Source of the DNA: Voacanga thouarsii
Lineage: Eukaryota > Streptophyta > Magnoliopsida > Gentianales > Apocynaceae
Direction of reading: 5' to 3'
DNA length: 64,000 nt
NCBI GenBank assembly: GCA_026120185.1
Contig: JANUWF010000008.1
Location: forward strand, 5,704,001-5,768,000
This document shows positions 24,230-35,017 of the stretch, one piece after another. A model generated the notes under the pieces. It did no database searches. It had not been told where the DNA came from and saw nothing but the letters and a program-made list of their open reading frames with translations. The stretch's first letter is position 1. Each line of letters starts with the position of its first letter. The position numbers were made by a program, and so were the translations under genes.

Positions 24230-25270
24230 TTATGTCCCAAAATTAGAAGAAACTTGCTGAGATTGGTTTTGATTATTCCATGAAAAGTTAGGGTGATTCC
24301 TCCAACTTGGGTTGTAAGTATTGCTATAAGGATTACTACCTTGCCGACCATTACCTACAAATGCCACTTTTTCCAATGATTTTTGTGAAGACCCCATATT
24401 TTTGCACTTATGGTTTAGATGTCCTTTCCCACAAAAATCACAACTTACACTCATTACCTGCCCTTAGGAAGAAAGCATTACCAATTGATCCATCTTTTGC
24501 GTGAATGCTTCCATCTTTGCCTCTGATGCAGCCATTGCATCCACCTTGTGTACTCCATGTATACGAGATCTAGACCGTGAACTACCCCAGGCATAGTTAT
24601 TCATAGCCAAATTTTTAATCAAATCAAATACTCTTGTGGGGTTTTAGAATTGATGGAGCCTCCTGCAGATACATCAACTAATTGCCTTGTAGCAAAACTC
24701 AACCCACTGTGAAAGATTTGTATCTACATACTCAACCCAAATCCATGATGAGGACATTTTTGAAGCATTTCCTTTTGTATCTACATACTCAACTAAAATC
24801 CATGATGAGGACATTTTTGAAGCATTTCCTTAAACCATTCCTAACATTCATAAAGGTTTTCAGCCTCTAATTGTTGGAAGGCAAAAATATTAGTCATAAG
24901 TTTGGAAGTTTTAGTTGGTGGGAAATATTTCGTCAAAAATTTTTTAGCTAACACATTCCAAGTAGTAATGGATTTGGTGGACAAAGATTTTAACCATGAT
25001 TTTGCTCTATCTCTCAAGGAAAAGGAAAAAAGTCTTAGTTTGATGACATCCTTAGAAACCCCATTCATTTTAAATGCATCACAAATTTCTAGAAAGCTCA
25101 CAAGGTGGGCATTAGGATCCTCTTCAGGTAACCTATAAAATTGGACCATTTTTTGGATCATTTAGATTATGTTTGGTATTATTTAAAAATTGTTGACCTC
25201 TATCCTAGGCTTCATGATACTAGAACCTGTACCTGAGATTGTAGGTTTTACAAAGTCATTCATAATCTAC
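24230..25270 (-). pseudogene. gag: gag remnant of the Athila/Tat-type element
   Basis: The gag protein would package element RNA. In minus-strand order I see GSSIMKPRIEVNNF, then the capsid-like stretch with FYRLPEEDPNAHLVSFLEIC, LRLFSFSLRDRAKSWL and KFLTKYFPP, typical of the plant retrotransposon gag family (PF03732-type). Further on come the zinc knuckle CDFCGKGHLNHKC (about 24402-24442) and YSNTYNPSWRNHPNFSW, characteristic of Athila/Tat-type gag. The longest clean part is 106 codons (25161-24841). A duplicated segment near 24720-24840 (ATCCATGATGAGGACATTT twice, about 65 bp apart) and stops break the frame. No protease or polymerase follows. Confidence 0.85.
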
Positions 25271-25676
25271 CTGTTAACTCCACAATTACCACCGTTGTTG
25301 GACTGATTTACCTCTATATCTATCCTTACCCTTTTGCTTATAACCTTTTGGACTTTGGTGAGGGTTCTCTCAATTTTCAGATCAAGATCTACTATATTGG
25401 CTTTAGATCGTCAGGTCATAAACTAAGAGCAAGGTCTACACAACATAAAAAATAGTGAGATTATAGAATTTACATGTTAGACAGTTAGGATATGTTTACA
25501 AATTAAATTACAAGGAATTACAATGTATAGAGACATTAAATTACAAGTACACAAGAAAGTAAAATATGGCACCAATTCATACAAGGAACATATATACATA
25601 TTCACATATTTACATATAGATATATAAACATATAAACATGGCTAAATCAACAAAATCCAAACTTTCATAATATTGT

Positions 25677-25696
25677 TCCCCAGCAACTGCGCCAAA
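25677..25696 (-). promoter_or_regulatory. Primer binding site, Asp-tRNA-like
   Basis: On the minus strand TGGCGCAGTTGCTGGGGAA follows the 5' LTR after a few bases. It differs by two bases from TGGCGCCGTTGCCGGGGA, the usual Asp-tRNA complement in Athila-type elements. Confidence 0.8.
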
Positions 25697-25700
25697 AACT

Positions 25701-27122
25701 TGATGTGTAAATTTTGGATGGATAAAAATCATCAAATTTAAATATATCCCTTATTCAAGTTTTAATTAAAACATTAATCTCAAAATACATATACGAGCAA
25801 GTATACTCATCGCAAGCATAGTATAGGGAATTAAAGAGTATCGATCCTCAAAAGAACAAGTGCACACTAATAACTTTTCATTCATTGTTTAACCGACCCA
25901 AATAAAGTGAGAAAATAAGAAAAAGAAAAATAAAGAAATATATATAACTCAAGGATGTGAAAATATGCAATTTAAATAATTATCCTAGAAAACATAATAA
26001 TGAACCAACTAGCAATTCTCTCAACTAATTATCATCTTGGCATCATGAAGGAATATAAAGTAAAATTCAATCACTTTTCAAGTCATGAATCTACTTAGAT
26101 AAATTCCACTTTATTTTCCAATCCATAGAATTACTATCTTTTGATTAATATTAAGAGATTTACCAATTAAGCTAACATAACCAAAACATGCATTATGCTC
26201 AATTCCTTATAAGTATGAAATTAGCTAATAACCCTTTGCTCGAGGTGAAATCAACTAATCTTTGATCACTTAGTCCTTTAATCTTAACTTCGTCGCTCAA
26301 GTCCATTAAGATTAGCAAATATGAAATCAATACAGTGAAACTACTAACATCATTGTCCCAGGTCAATTAGAAGAACTCGCAACAATAACCAATGATAACA
26401 AGTAATCAAATGCCAAAGATGATAAAGAAAAAAAATTAAGATAAAAAAAAAAGCACTCATAGACAAACCTCTTTCTTTACCTTTGAAGACTCTCTTGAAC
26501 AATCCTCCTTAATTGGGTGAATTCCTCATTCAATAAGTGATTGAAATTTATACTCTTGGATCTACCTTTCTATCTCTCCCATTTCTCTTGTGTTTTTTCT
26601 TGCTTTTATAGACCCCTTTGATGCTAAATTCATTGCTGGAGATATCTTGGCTAAGTAGGAATTAGAAAATATCAAAATCTTTGAAAAATTTCTAAATTCG
26701 TGCACTGGATTTTTTCTTTCTAGAGCGAGCCTAGCATCAAGTATCTTCAACCCACTTGGTGCCAAGTACAATATGTTCTTTCTCTAGATTTTTGCTCAGT
26801 TTTCACTGGCCAGACAGAATGGACCTGGCACCTAGTCCACTTGCCAACCTGGTGCCAGGTCTGTTATGTTTTTTTTCCCTGACAGTTGCTTAGTTTTCCC
26901 AGCTTGACCAGAATGGACCCGGCATCTAGTCCCTTGGTTGGGCCTGACACCAGATTTATTCTAGAATAGTTCACTTTGTGCTCAAATTTAACTCAAATAT
27001 GTGAAAAACACTTTTTATAAGAAAAATGTCAAATAGGAAGGAATCCACCTAGTTATTATAACAAAAGAATCTCAAAACAACCTCAAATAACTAGAAAACA
27101 AATGGTGATTTAGCCCCTATCA
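25701..27122 (-). mobile_element. 5' LTR of the Athila/Tat-type element
   Basis: 1422 bp, TGATGTGTAAATTTTGG to TAGCCCCTATCA in plus coordinates. It is colinear with 18684-20207 but lacks about 100 bp near 26430. GGCGCC motifs of the other LTR appear here mostly as GGCACC or GGTGCC (26721-26960), the change expected from decay of methylated CpG. Confidence 0.9.
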
Positions 27123-28302
27123 GTTGTATACCAAATATTTCAGGAATAGTTGTGAAATCTTTTAAAAGTATTGAACTTATTTTTGAAAAAGGCATTACAT
27201 TGACCTATTCATAAGGCTTTGTACCATAGTGATTCTTGAGTACTCAAAAGGACTTTACATTTATAATAACTTACACTGGTTTGAGAATACTATTCAATCG
27301 GTGGACACCTCTGCAAAGTGGTCTCTTACTTCGAAGGGTATTAGTATATGATATATGATTGTCCATAACTAGAAACACATTTTCCATTGTGGAAAATGGT
27401 GGGTGGACGTGGGACATCTGGGTTGTAAGGCCTATCAAGGTGATGGTTATTACCTGATTAATTGTGGTGGATGCATTGAATTAATCATATATTTATATTT
27501 ATCATGTTCATCTGATTGAAATCATATGGTGTTGTTGTTGTAGGTTAGACTAAGATCTTTCCGAGTACTGTTATTGATGGGACAAGGTCTTGTTAGCAAA
27601 TAATATGAGATCGTAATGTGCATTTTGAAATGTGATATTCGATATATGGATTTCAAAATGTGGAATTATGTTGAATCATATTTCAAGAATATGGTGGAAA
27701 AGTTTAAAACCTCAATACGGTTGTTGTTATTATTGTGAATAATCTCTTATCTTGAGTGGCAATTCATTTTCTTAAAAATAAAGTATAACATTGTATATCT
27801 TGGTAATTGGAATCTCCTATGATTTATCTTGTGTTTTACTTTTCAAAAGCATGAAATACTTTTTTTTGGTATCCGTTCCGAAAAGAATTATCATGCATCA
27901 TGAAAATATTTATGTAAAATTTTCACAAGTCACACATGGACTTACTAAGATTTTGTCATTTACTAATTTAATTCATGTTTTACACGAGATTATATTTAAG
28001 AGCAAGACTGAAGAAGTTTTATAAATATCTATTTTTGGGATAATATTATGTACTCAGATATTATTTTACTTTTCGGTTGTTATTTGAGGATTTAGCTAGA
28101 TATTTGAGATGTTCATTATTTGAGTATCATTTTACTTTGGAAGACGATTTATTATTTGGAGGTAATATAATAGTTTTATTTTAGCATTTTATTTAAGTTC
28201 CAGATATTTTCTTTATTTAGTAGTTTTATTATAAAGACCCCTTGTCATTTAGTTAGGGCAAAATCTACAATGATTCGGGCCCTATGGTTGTGGAGTGTTA
28301 CA

Positions 28303-29744
28303 AATGGTATCACGGCACTAGGTTGGACGTATCCTTTGATTAATAGGATAGAATATGTATTTATGGATTTTAGATTTGTTAAATAAGCCTTAATTGTGTT
28401 GAGCCTATAATTAGGTATTAATTTGAATTTAAAGATTTAGATTTAAGAATGATTATGATTATCCGAGTTTAAGTTTTTCTAATAAGGATTTGAACTTTAA
28501 AACCTCGATAGGCATTGATAAGTTGAAATGGTTGGTAATATTTTATCCATGTGTATTGTAATGATGATAAGCCTTATGAGGTTGTAAGAGAGTTTGTGTT
28601 GACGAAAATAGATAAGTAATTTGGAGAATTTTGATAAGTATGCTTATATGAGGTTTGACTTTCCTAGTTCCAATTTGGTAGATATGGCATGTTATGATGA
28701 TGGGAGAAAGAGTTTAGAAATGATTATCTTTGTTAGGATATAAGATCTTAATATATGTACTTTAGAAATTTGTGTTTTTCTGTTATACTTGATAATTATA
28801 TATGTATAATTGGGGCGTTGTTTGGAATACTCCTGTGATTGCATGTGGTGTATGCTATGTGGAATATATTTATATGTCTTTTATCTAACTAAGCATGCTA
28901 TAAGAATTTACTTTTTTTTTTTTAGCATATAGCATATTTGCACTTTAATTTTAGAATAGAATAATTGGGTTGAGGGATACTTCACCGAGGGAAAACTATA
29001 TATCACTTGGAAGTAAACTTGAGAGAAGTGATGATTATACAAAGTAGATGTCGTATATAATAGAGGATACAACTACACAAATGGAGAATGAAGACTTAGA
29101 TAGAATGACTTTGGAAACGATTTCGAAGACACGAAAATTCTATGCTAAAAGACTGAAAAAGCAACAATGAAAGAAGAAGGAAAAGAAAGCAAGGACTACA
29201 CCGGCAGAAGTTGCTCCAAAACTAATAATTTACTATCATTGTACGAGGACGGGACAAATAGAAAAGAATAATTATTTCAAGAAGTTGAATAAGAGGTGCT
29301 TCAAATGTGGAGATTCTACGCTTTCGAGGAAAAGTTGCCCAAGACTACTGTGGCTTAAACAAGGAAACTTCACTCTATCGTATGTCCAACTAATTGAGTA
29401 ACACAGCTGGAGTTAATGGAGATAACAACTCAATGTGGCCATGAAGTTTTAAGTGCTCATGTTGAACAAAAGAAAACTTGGGATGATGTAGCTCACAAAC
29501 GACACATATATTAGAAGATTTTTTAGGATTGGGGAATCATTGCTGCATTTCATCATGAGAATTGCCCTCCTTATGTCGCCTCTAATTCAACTACATCAAA
29601 GATAAGGTCTATAGTTGCTGAAAAAGGAAGAATGAAAATAATTTTTGAAAGTTACGAGAAGACCAATGCTTATACTTGTACTTCCTTTATAGAAGAAGAA
29701 CATTAAACACGGTTTGCGGATGCAACAAAATAAGGAAGAGAAGC
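28303..29744 (+). pseudogene. gag: Primer site and gag debris downstream of LTR E
   Basis: TGGTATCACGGCAC at 28305, 2 bp after the LTR, is a Met-tRNA primer site with few changes. After a non-coding leader, a frame near 29215-29345 reads YYHCTRTGQIEKN and then RCFKCGDSTLSRKSCPR. These look like two gag zinc knuckles in tandem. In the second (29294-29340) the zinc-binding histidine is a leucine, and in the first only part of the CCHC set survives. No capsid domain or pol was recognised, so this is a heavily decayed 5' part of the element headed by LTR E. Confidence 0.5.
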
Positions 29745-30420
29745 CGTGTTGGTGAATTTGTATTATGGTGGTTCAATCTAACTTAATCTCACTTCTCTAC
29801 TCTTTCTTCTAAGCTTCCTTATGCAAGCTATAGTCATTCATTTATTGTTGTTGTTATGAACTTTCTCTTAGGATTTGATTATTAACGGATATCTTAGCTA
29901 CTTCACTCATTGTTAGAAATTGCTCCATATCAAATGCATCTACATTGTACTCAACTTCTTCCATTGCATCTTGATTTGGCTTCCTATATCTTGTCATATC
30001 GAACTTCATCTATTTCATATTTTTCTTCATTCTTTTGATTTTGCACAATTTGGATTTGCTTCTCTTTCATATTGCTTTTCACCAATTCTTTTCTCCATTA
30101 TTTGTTGAGAATTTTCTTCTAAAGCTTGGTTGATTAAAGTGACCTTCGCTACTCTATTCAATGTTTGTAACTATTATTCATCAAACTTTTCAACATCATT
30201 CTAAATATTTTCTATGATATCTCTATGATGGCTTTCTATTTCTTCCATCTACTTCATGATTTTTTTCATTTGATTTAGTGTACCTTGGTTTGTGCTTTCT
30301 CTTGTTAGCTTCTCATATCTCAAAAATTCTAATGTCATTATTTACATAATCCTTTCCCTCTTTTGTTCTTGTAGCTCATTTTAAGGTTTAGAGCTTTCTT
30401 TTCCTTTTTCAAATGACATA
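29745..30420 (-). pseudogene. Decayed coding stretch with coiled-coil-like sequence, unassigned
   Basis: One minus-strand frame reads charged, helix-prone sequence such as MTLEFLRYEKLTRES, MEEIESHHRDIIENI and LEENSQQIMEKRIGEKQYE, with at least five stops in between. It resembles the N-terminal part of some gag proteins, but I cannot name the family. It ends where a CACTA terminus begins at 30421. Confidence 0.3.
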
Positions 30421-30870
30421 CACTACAAAAAAAGCGGACAAATACGACATAACAAATATGACGGCAACAAAATTGACCCAAAAGCCAACTGTATACAAAG
30501 TTAGAGAATGTCATACTATGTAGACTACACACGTAGTTGTTAACAAATCATCATATTATGTTAACCAAATGCGACGGTCTAATTAAAACATCGTATTTGT
30601 TAATAGATCATACTACAGTTCCAAAAACCATCGTATAAGTTTGAATGCATACAACGACTATATGTTAGCTGTCATTATTGGCACTCAGAATATACACATT
30701 TTATTATAAACCAAATGCGATATTTACAGTAGGGCAATTTGTTATAACCATCGTATTTGGTTAGATAAATACCACGGTGCAATATTTGACCATCATTTAT
30801 GTACCCTTAATACATTGGTTGAGGCTGTTGTTTTTGTTTCCAATTACAACAAAATCCTTCAATAACAATC
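30421..30870 (+). mobile_element. CACTA transposon end with subterminal repeats
   Basis: CACTACAAAAAAAGCGG opens the element. Short motifs recur in both directions over the next 400 bp: AACCAAATGCGA and its partner TCGTATTTGGTT, plus ACCATCGTAT. This is the usual form of CACTA subterminal regions bound by the transposase. The 3 bp before it are ata, but no matching right end was found, so the copy is truncated. Confidence 0.6.
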
Positions 30871-31140
30871 CAAATTGTATCTGATTGTTTTTAAATTTGG
30901 TTACAATACTTTTGTTAGTAATTTTAACGAATCTAATGGCTGGATCATTAATTTGATATCCTTACATTTGCAAATGCACTAGGTTTTCTTATATTATATA
31001 GAAATAACTTGAAAATTGTAGAAAAATATAACAAATAACCTTCAAATTTGGTAAGCAACATTATGTTAACTCTGTAAATACATGTAATGGTTGAATCATT
31101 GATTTGTCAGTTAAAAATTTGTATAAATCTTAGGTTCTCA
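30870..31140. repeat. About two units of the ~150-bp CACTA-associated repeat, inverted relative to 7225-8695
   Basis: AAATTTGGTTACAATACTTTT, AACGAATCTAATGGCTGGAT and CATTAATTTGATATCC are the reverse complement of core blocks of the array at 7225-8695. The AAATTTGGT core occurs near 30893 and 31046, 153 bp apart. Relative to the neighbouring CACTA terminus the direction is the same in both places. Confidence 0.7.
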
Positions 31141-31430
31141 TATATTTGTATTAAATGTCATGGTATTTGTGTCAAAGATAATGCATTTCATTTTATTAGT
31201 TATTCTATTAATTATATTCTGATGAGGCCTCATCATATAAATATTTTCTAATGTTTTTGTGCTTGAAATAAGATAAATTCTTACGCAATTCACTATTCAC
31301 CACATCATTTTTTATCTTGTTTTTGCTAGAAAATGAAAAATATTAATTAAAGATAAAAAGGAAGAAAATAGAAGAAATTGGGAGATGAAGAAGACAAGGC
31401 CACCAAATGCATTTTTTTTGTCCAGGAAGT

Positions 31431-31680
31431 AGGTGGCAAAGGGAATCTTAATTTCCCTAGGCCACCTGGTGGTCTTCAAGAGTGCAAAATTTCTAGAATG
31501 TTGGCAACCTAGGGAAGTCTAAGTTCTCTAGGCCACTTGGAAGGTTTTGATAAGGCAGCCTGTCTTGACAATTAGCAGCCAAGGGAACCTCAAGTTCGCT
31601 AGGCCACGTAGTGTACTCTTGTGTATTTGTGCTCTAGAATATTAGAGGCGTAGGAAACTTTTACTTCCCTAGGCTGCCTA
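31431..31680. repeat. Four tandem ~72-bp repeats, each an imperfect hairpin
   Basis: Units begin near 31431, 31502, 31574 and 31647. Each has a left arm like GGCAACCTAGGGAA, a 6-8 base loop and a right arm like TTCCCTAGGCCACCT. The first unit pairs AGGTGGC with GCCACCT and AAAGGGAA with TTTCCCT. The arms are GC-rich within AT-rich DNA and no coding frame runs through them. I do not recognise the family. Confidence 0.75.
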
Positions 31681-31705
31681 ATGTTTTATGTGTGTGTATT
31701 ATTTT

Positions 31706-31860
31706 TGTTAGTGTTAGGCCCTAGGGGCAATCACATATATTCTGTATATTGTGCATTATTAAATAACATAATACATTGTTTATCTTTTAGTTTATTTTAT
31801 TTATACTTTCATGTAAAATAGTGGTTAGATAAAGTTTCAAGTGCAACACTATATTAGATA
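31706..31860 (+). mobile_element. Truncated copia LTR 5' end
   Basis: TGTTAGTGTTAGGCCCTAGG at 31706 and the following ~150 bp match the start of the LTR of the copia element at 33426-46032 (there on the minus strand, TGTTAGTGTTATGCCCTAG). Both share GTTTATCTT/ATTTATCTT and AGATAAAGT/CGATAAAGT blocks. After about 31860 the similarity stops. Confidence 0.65.
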
Positions 31861-32099
31861 ATTAGTTTTCTTAATTATTGTGCGATTTTCTTAAGTGCTG
31901 AAATTGGGAGTTTTGATTTATGTGAAGTGGTGGAAGGGACTTTTTGTTGGAATGGTTTCTGGCCCAGAATAAGTGGCTTGTCTGTGAGTTTGTGCAGTTG
32001 AGAAAAGTGCTTGGTAACTGTTGGTTATTTTGGAAAGTGTGTCTTTTGTTAACCTGCCCATATTTCATAACATTCTGTTACGTAATACCTTGAACAAAA

Positions 32100-33425
32100 A
32101 AAATTCCCCCCAAAAGAAAGCAAGGCAAAGCATCCTCCTCACGTGCCCTACTCGGGAAAATCCCAATCCTTGTAGATACTTTGTTGATGAAACCTGTGCT
32201 AATTGGTATGCTTGGAGAGTATCTAATAAAATTATAGTCGAGAAAACTATCGAACAAGAATTAGACAGAACCGTAAAAATTTCTCAACTTTTCCATAAGA
32301 TTGGTTAGAGGCCTATCCTTCAACTTAATGGCCGCTATTATTCAACCTTGGTGAAAGAATTCTATGCAAATATACATGATAAGAAACAAGGTCTCGTGCG
32401 AATTGACACCACATTCAAAAGAGTCCTTATTCAACTCATAAGGCAAGTTTTGGTACAAATTCTAAAAGTTCTAGGTAAAGGTGAGTGAGTTGTTGTGGAC
32501 TCTTTCAACAAGAAGATCACTTCAGACGAGCAATAGCAGTTCAATACTGCAAATGATGAGTTAGGCTTGAGATACAAGTATATTACGCAATCACGTGTGT
32601 TGCAGTTTTGTCCCCCCAGTTACATTTAGTGGTTTATCTATTAGTGTGGAATGCTTGTCTAAAAGTGAGTGCTATCAATGAAGTAAGGGTTATTATTGTG
32701 CACTATACTCATAAAAATGCTACACTCAGAGCCAATACACTTTGCACCCCTTCTTATCTCATCTATGCATGAACTGACCGCATATGGCAGCCCCTCAAAG
32801 ACCTTTGAATTTCCTTTGTTCATCATCCGATGCTTCTTCATGTTGGTGTCAATTTTTCAAGCAAAATAGCCATGCCACACTGATAAATGACGTAATTTTA
32901 GATCAAACTCCGGAGAATATGGGTTACGCATATGACAAAATGCAAAAAAAAAAAAAAAAAAAAAAGGCTAACACTAAGGGAAGCCAAAGACTTAGAGGAA
33001 GAAGAAGAGGATGAACCCCCTAAGACTTTAACATTCCGAGCTCCAAGACAAGCAGGTCTGGAGGATTTCCAAATGGAGATGAGGACTAATCTTGCCCAAA
33101 TGCAAATAGAGGTGGCACACCTACAAACTGAACAATGTGAATTGAGAGCCACCCAGCTGCAAAATGATGACTGGTTCACACAGCAATGTGCTTATTTAAA
33201 GCGTGACTAGTAATAGAAAATGGGCTAAGAGTAGTGGTTGCAATAGTACCACAAATCTTTCACCCATCTTGGAGATCAGATAAACTAACATTAGATGGAT
33301 CAGAGGCCTATTAGGGGTTTCCTAGATAATATCCAGTAGATGCAGCACCAGCAACAACAGTACTTGGAAAATATATGAGATATTGTGTCTAGTAATCAAG
33401 GAACACACAGAGTAGCGAGACCATC
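32100..33425 (+). pseudogene. Second 'putative plant transposon protein'-like ORF, interrupted by a copia element
   Basis: Plus-strand frames from about 32100 read KKARQSILLTCPTRENPNPC, SNKIIVEKTIEQELDR and LVKEFYANIHDKKQ, and then, after several stops and shifts, SEPIHFAPLLISSMHEL. A basic/acidic tail (EEEEEDEPPK) comes next, and the glutamine-rich coding-like sequence runs to 33425. Order and motifs follow the minus-strand ORF at 22824-21609 (NKIIVEK and the EFYxN core are shared). A 22-base A run at 32944-32965 sits inside and shifts the frame. The copia insertion at 33426 (duplication ccatc) cuts the 3' part, which resumes at 46038. Confidence 0.55.
32944..32965. repeat. Poly(A) run
   Basis: 22 A residues inside the broken ORF. 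Likely to vary in length and to break the frame. Confidence 0.95.
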
Positions 33426-33618
33426 TATTGGGTATCTCTCACGTATATCATATATGGCGCAGTGGAAAATAAAATGAGATACTATCCCAGGATCCGTATA
33501 TGTGTGGAAAATAAGACATAAAGAGATCAAAGGTAATAGTTTTTTACCTTTATTTGATAATTTGAAGAACAAAAATTTTACTAGAATGTCGTGTGTTAGG
33601 TTAGGTTACACAGCTAAG

Positions 33619-33675
<57 letters not shown>

Positions 33676-34751
33676 TCGTATGTGCTAGGATTGGAGTAAA
33701 TTTCATGTGTCTTACACAGCTAGGGTTTTGTGTGAAGCATCTATATGTTACATGAAAATCTGCTGAAAAAAATACTCCAACTCAGGATTCTAAAACAATT
33801 AGAATTCCCTAATTGTAATTGGAAACATCAAGTTCTCATAATTATAATTTGGACCATAAATTATAACTAATTATAATTTGACCACAACAACTTCTCTTTC
33901 TCACAATTAACCCCACTCTGTTATCAAATAACATCTTGAGTATACAATCCTCTATTGTGTGTGACCTATTAGGTTTCCGAGTCAATTGGTAGCGAACATG
34001 AATTAATCCAAACGTTTTTTAGATTAATAATCCATAATTAATTAGAATTAATCCTATTAATTCTAATCAGGATTGGTTTATTAATTCATCAATTAATAAA
34101 CCCATATTTCCAGATCATGAGCGGTATCTAGCAACACATCATGACCACCCAAGAGTCCATAAAGTCAAGTGGCTTGACAGGAACCCTTCAATAACAAACT
34201 ACAGTGCAATTAACTCTTTTCACCATACAATATTTCATTTGGTTTGGAGTATGGAATTAGTGCCAACTCCTTACAGAATATATATTAATTCTGGCCCGAA
34301 TACAATAGTACTTGTACCAAGAACCCACTTCTCTAGATGTGTATCAATTGGAACTATTTTCAATACACAATCGCCTTGGCCAAGGACTTTTCGAGTAGTA
34401 ATTCCTACAAGTGGCCGTGAGATATTCGCACATACTATTAGGAGTGGTGAATCCTTTATTGACCCTCTCAACTACTTTCGTTTACCTCACAATGTACCCA
34501 ATATCCATCCCATAGGCGGCCCTCGATCGAGCTCCAGAGATTGGAATCAAAGTACAATGCTCAGTAAATAAAGTACCTTGGAGATCTCAAGTCCAAGGAT
34601 ACTTGCACGTTTGCTATATTGAGATTATATCACTGGCACTAAATAGTTATCCATGTGATTATCTCATAGCTAGGTCATCCAATGAACTTGTTCCATTAAC
34701 AAGCATCCGTGTGTGAACTTTGAGCATCTCAATACTCACGGATATGAGAAT
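33426..34751 (-). mobile_element. 3' part of the 3' LTR of copia element 1
   Basis: Contains a GGCGCAGTGGAAAAT block near the outer end, a 52-bp GA tract and the CTTTGAGCATCTCAATACTCACGG block, which also occurs at the edge of the truncated 5' LTR (near 45700). At 34747-34751 (agaat) a nested LTR begins. The LTR resumes at 43054 with agaac. Confidence 0.8.
33621..33672. repeat. (GA)n microsatellite, 26 units
   Basis: Uninterrupted GA tract inside the copia LTR. Confidence 0.95.
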
Positions 34752-34943
34752 TTTAATAACTTGCCTTGCCCGCCTTGCGTAAAGCATTTGTGTAGAATAG
34801 TCTTGTTTAAAATAAAAATACATATACAAAGAAATTAATGATATATTTTCCTTTCCTTATTATTAATAATATTATTAAGGCTACAAATTAATAATATTAT
34901 TCATAGTGTTATAATATAGCCATCACCAGTGCTATTATAATTA

Positions 34944-34945
34944 TA

Positions 34946-35017
<72 letters not shown>
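34944..35017. repeat. (ATT)n microsatellite, about 24 units
   Basis: Long uninterrupted trinucleotide tract within the 5' part of LTR C, followed by a wider ATT/AT-rich zone up to about 35340. Confidence 0.95.

Larger units (their letters stand above)
18684..27122 (-). mobile_element. Athila/Tat-type Ty3-gypsy element with gag and a transposon-protein ORF but no pol
   Basis: Two LTRs in the same orientation flank a 5.5-kb internal region. The flanks are gttat (18679-18683) and gttgt (27123-27127), a 5-bp target duplication with one change. In sense order (minus strand): LTR (27122-25701), Asp-tRNA-like primer site, gag remnant (about 25270-24230), GGCGCC-rich stretch, broken 'putative plant transposon protein'-like ORF (22824-21609), T-rich 3' region with two GAGGACAA polypurine-like blocks, LTR (20207-18684). 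I see no protease, reverse transcriptase, RNase H or integrase motif between gag and the 3' LTR, so this is a non-autonomous or pol-deleted element. It interrupts LTR E and is therefore younger than it. Confidence 0.85.
15774..28302 (+). mobile_element. Long LTR (E) of the ~4-kb LTR family, split by an Athila/Tat-type element
   Basis: The right end, GTGGAGTGTTACA at 28302, is followed after 2 bp by a Met-tRNA primer site. Before it lies the family block ATAAAGACCCCTTGTC (28231-28246), as in LTRs A, B, C and D. Removing the nested element (18684-27122) leaves roughly 4.1 kb. The left end is uncertain: TGTAACAAACCTC at 15774 fits the family start best, but TGTAAGAAACC at 16051 is an alternative that would give about 3.8 kb. 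A palindrome-like CTTGAGTACTCAAAAGG near 27227 matches the conserved block of sister LTRs. Because a primer site follows, this was a 5' LTR and not a solo copy. Confidence 0.7.

Noticed and set aside
31221..31234. Perfect 14-bp palindrome GATGAGGCCTCATC
   Set aside because: Isolated, no copy elsewhere noticed. A single palindrome of this size is not evidence of function.
34239..34571. 110-codon plus-strand frame
   Set aside because: It lies wholly in the 3' LTR of copia element 1 on its antisense strand and shows no protein motif.
34752..34790. Alternative reading of this stretch as continuing copia LTR rather than the start of LTR C
   Set aside because: The truncated 5' LTR at 45720 continues from the same point with the sequence found at 43054, so the break at 34751 is the insertion border. 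The lost TG terminus keeps the exact base uncertain.
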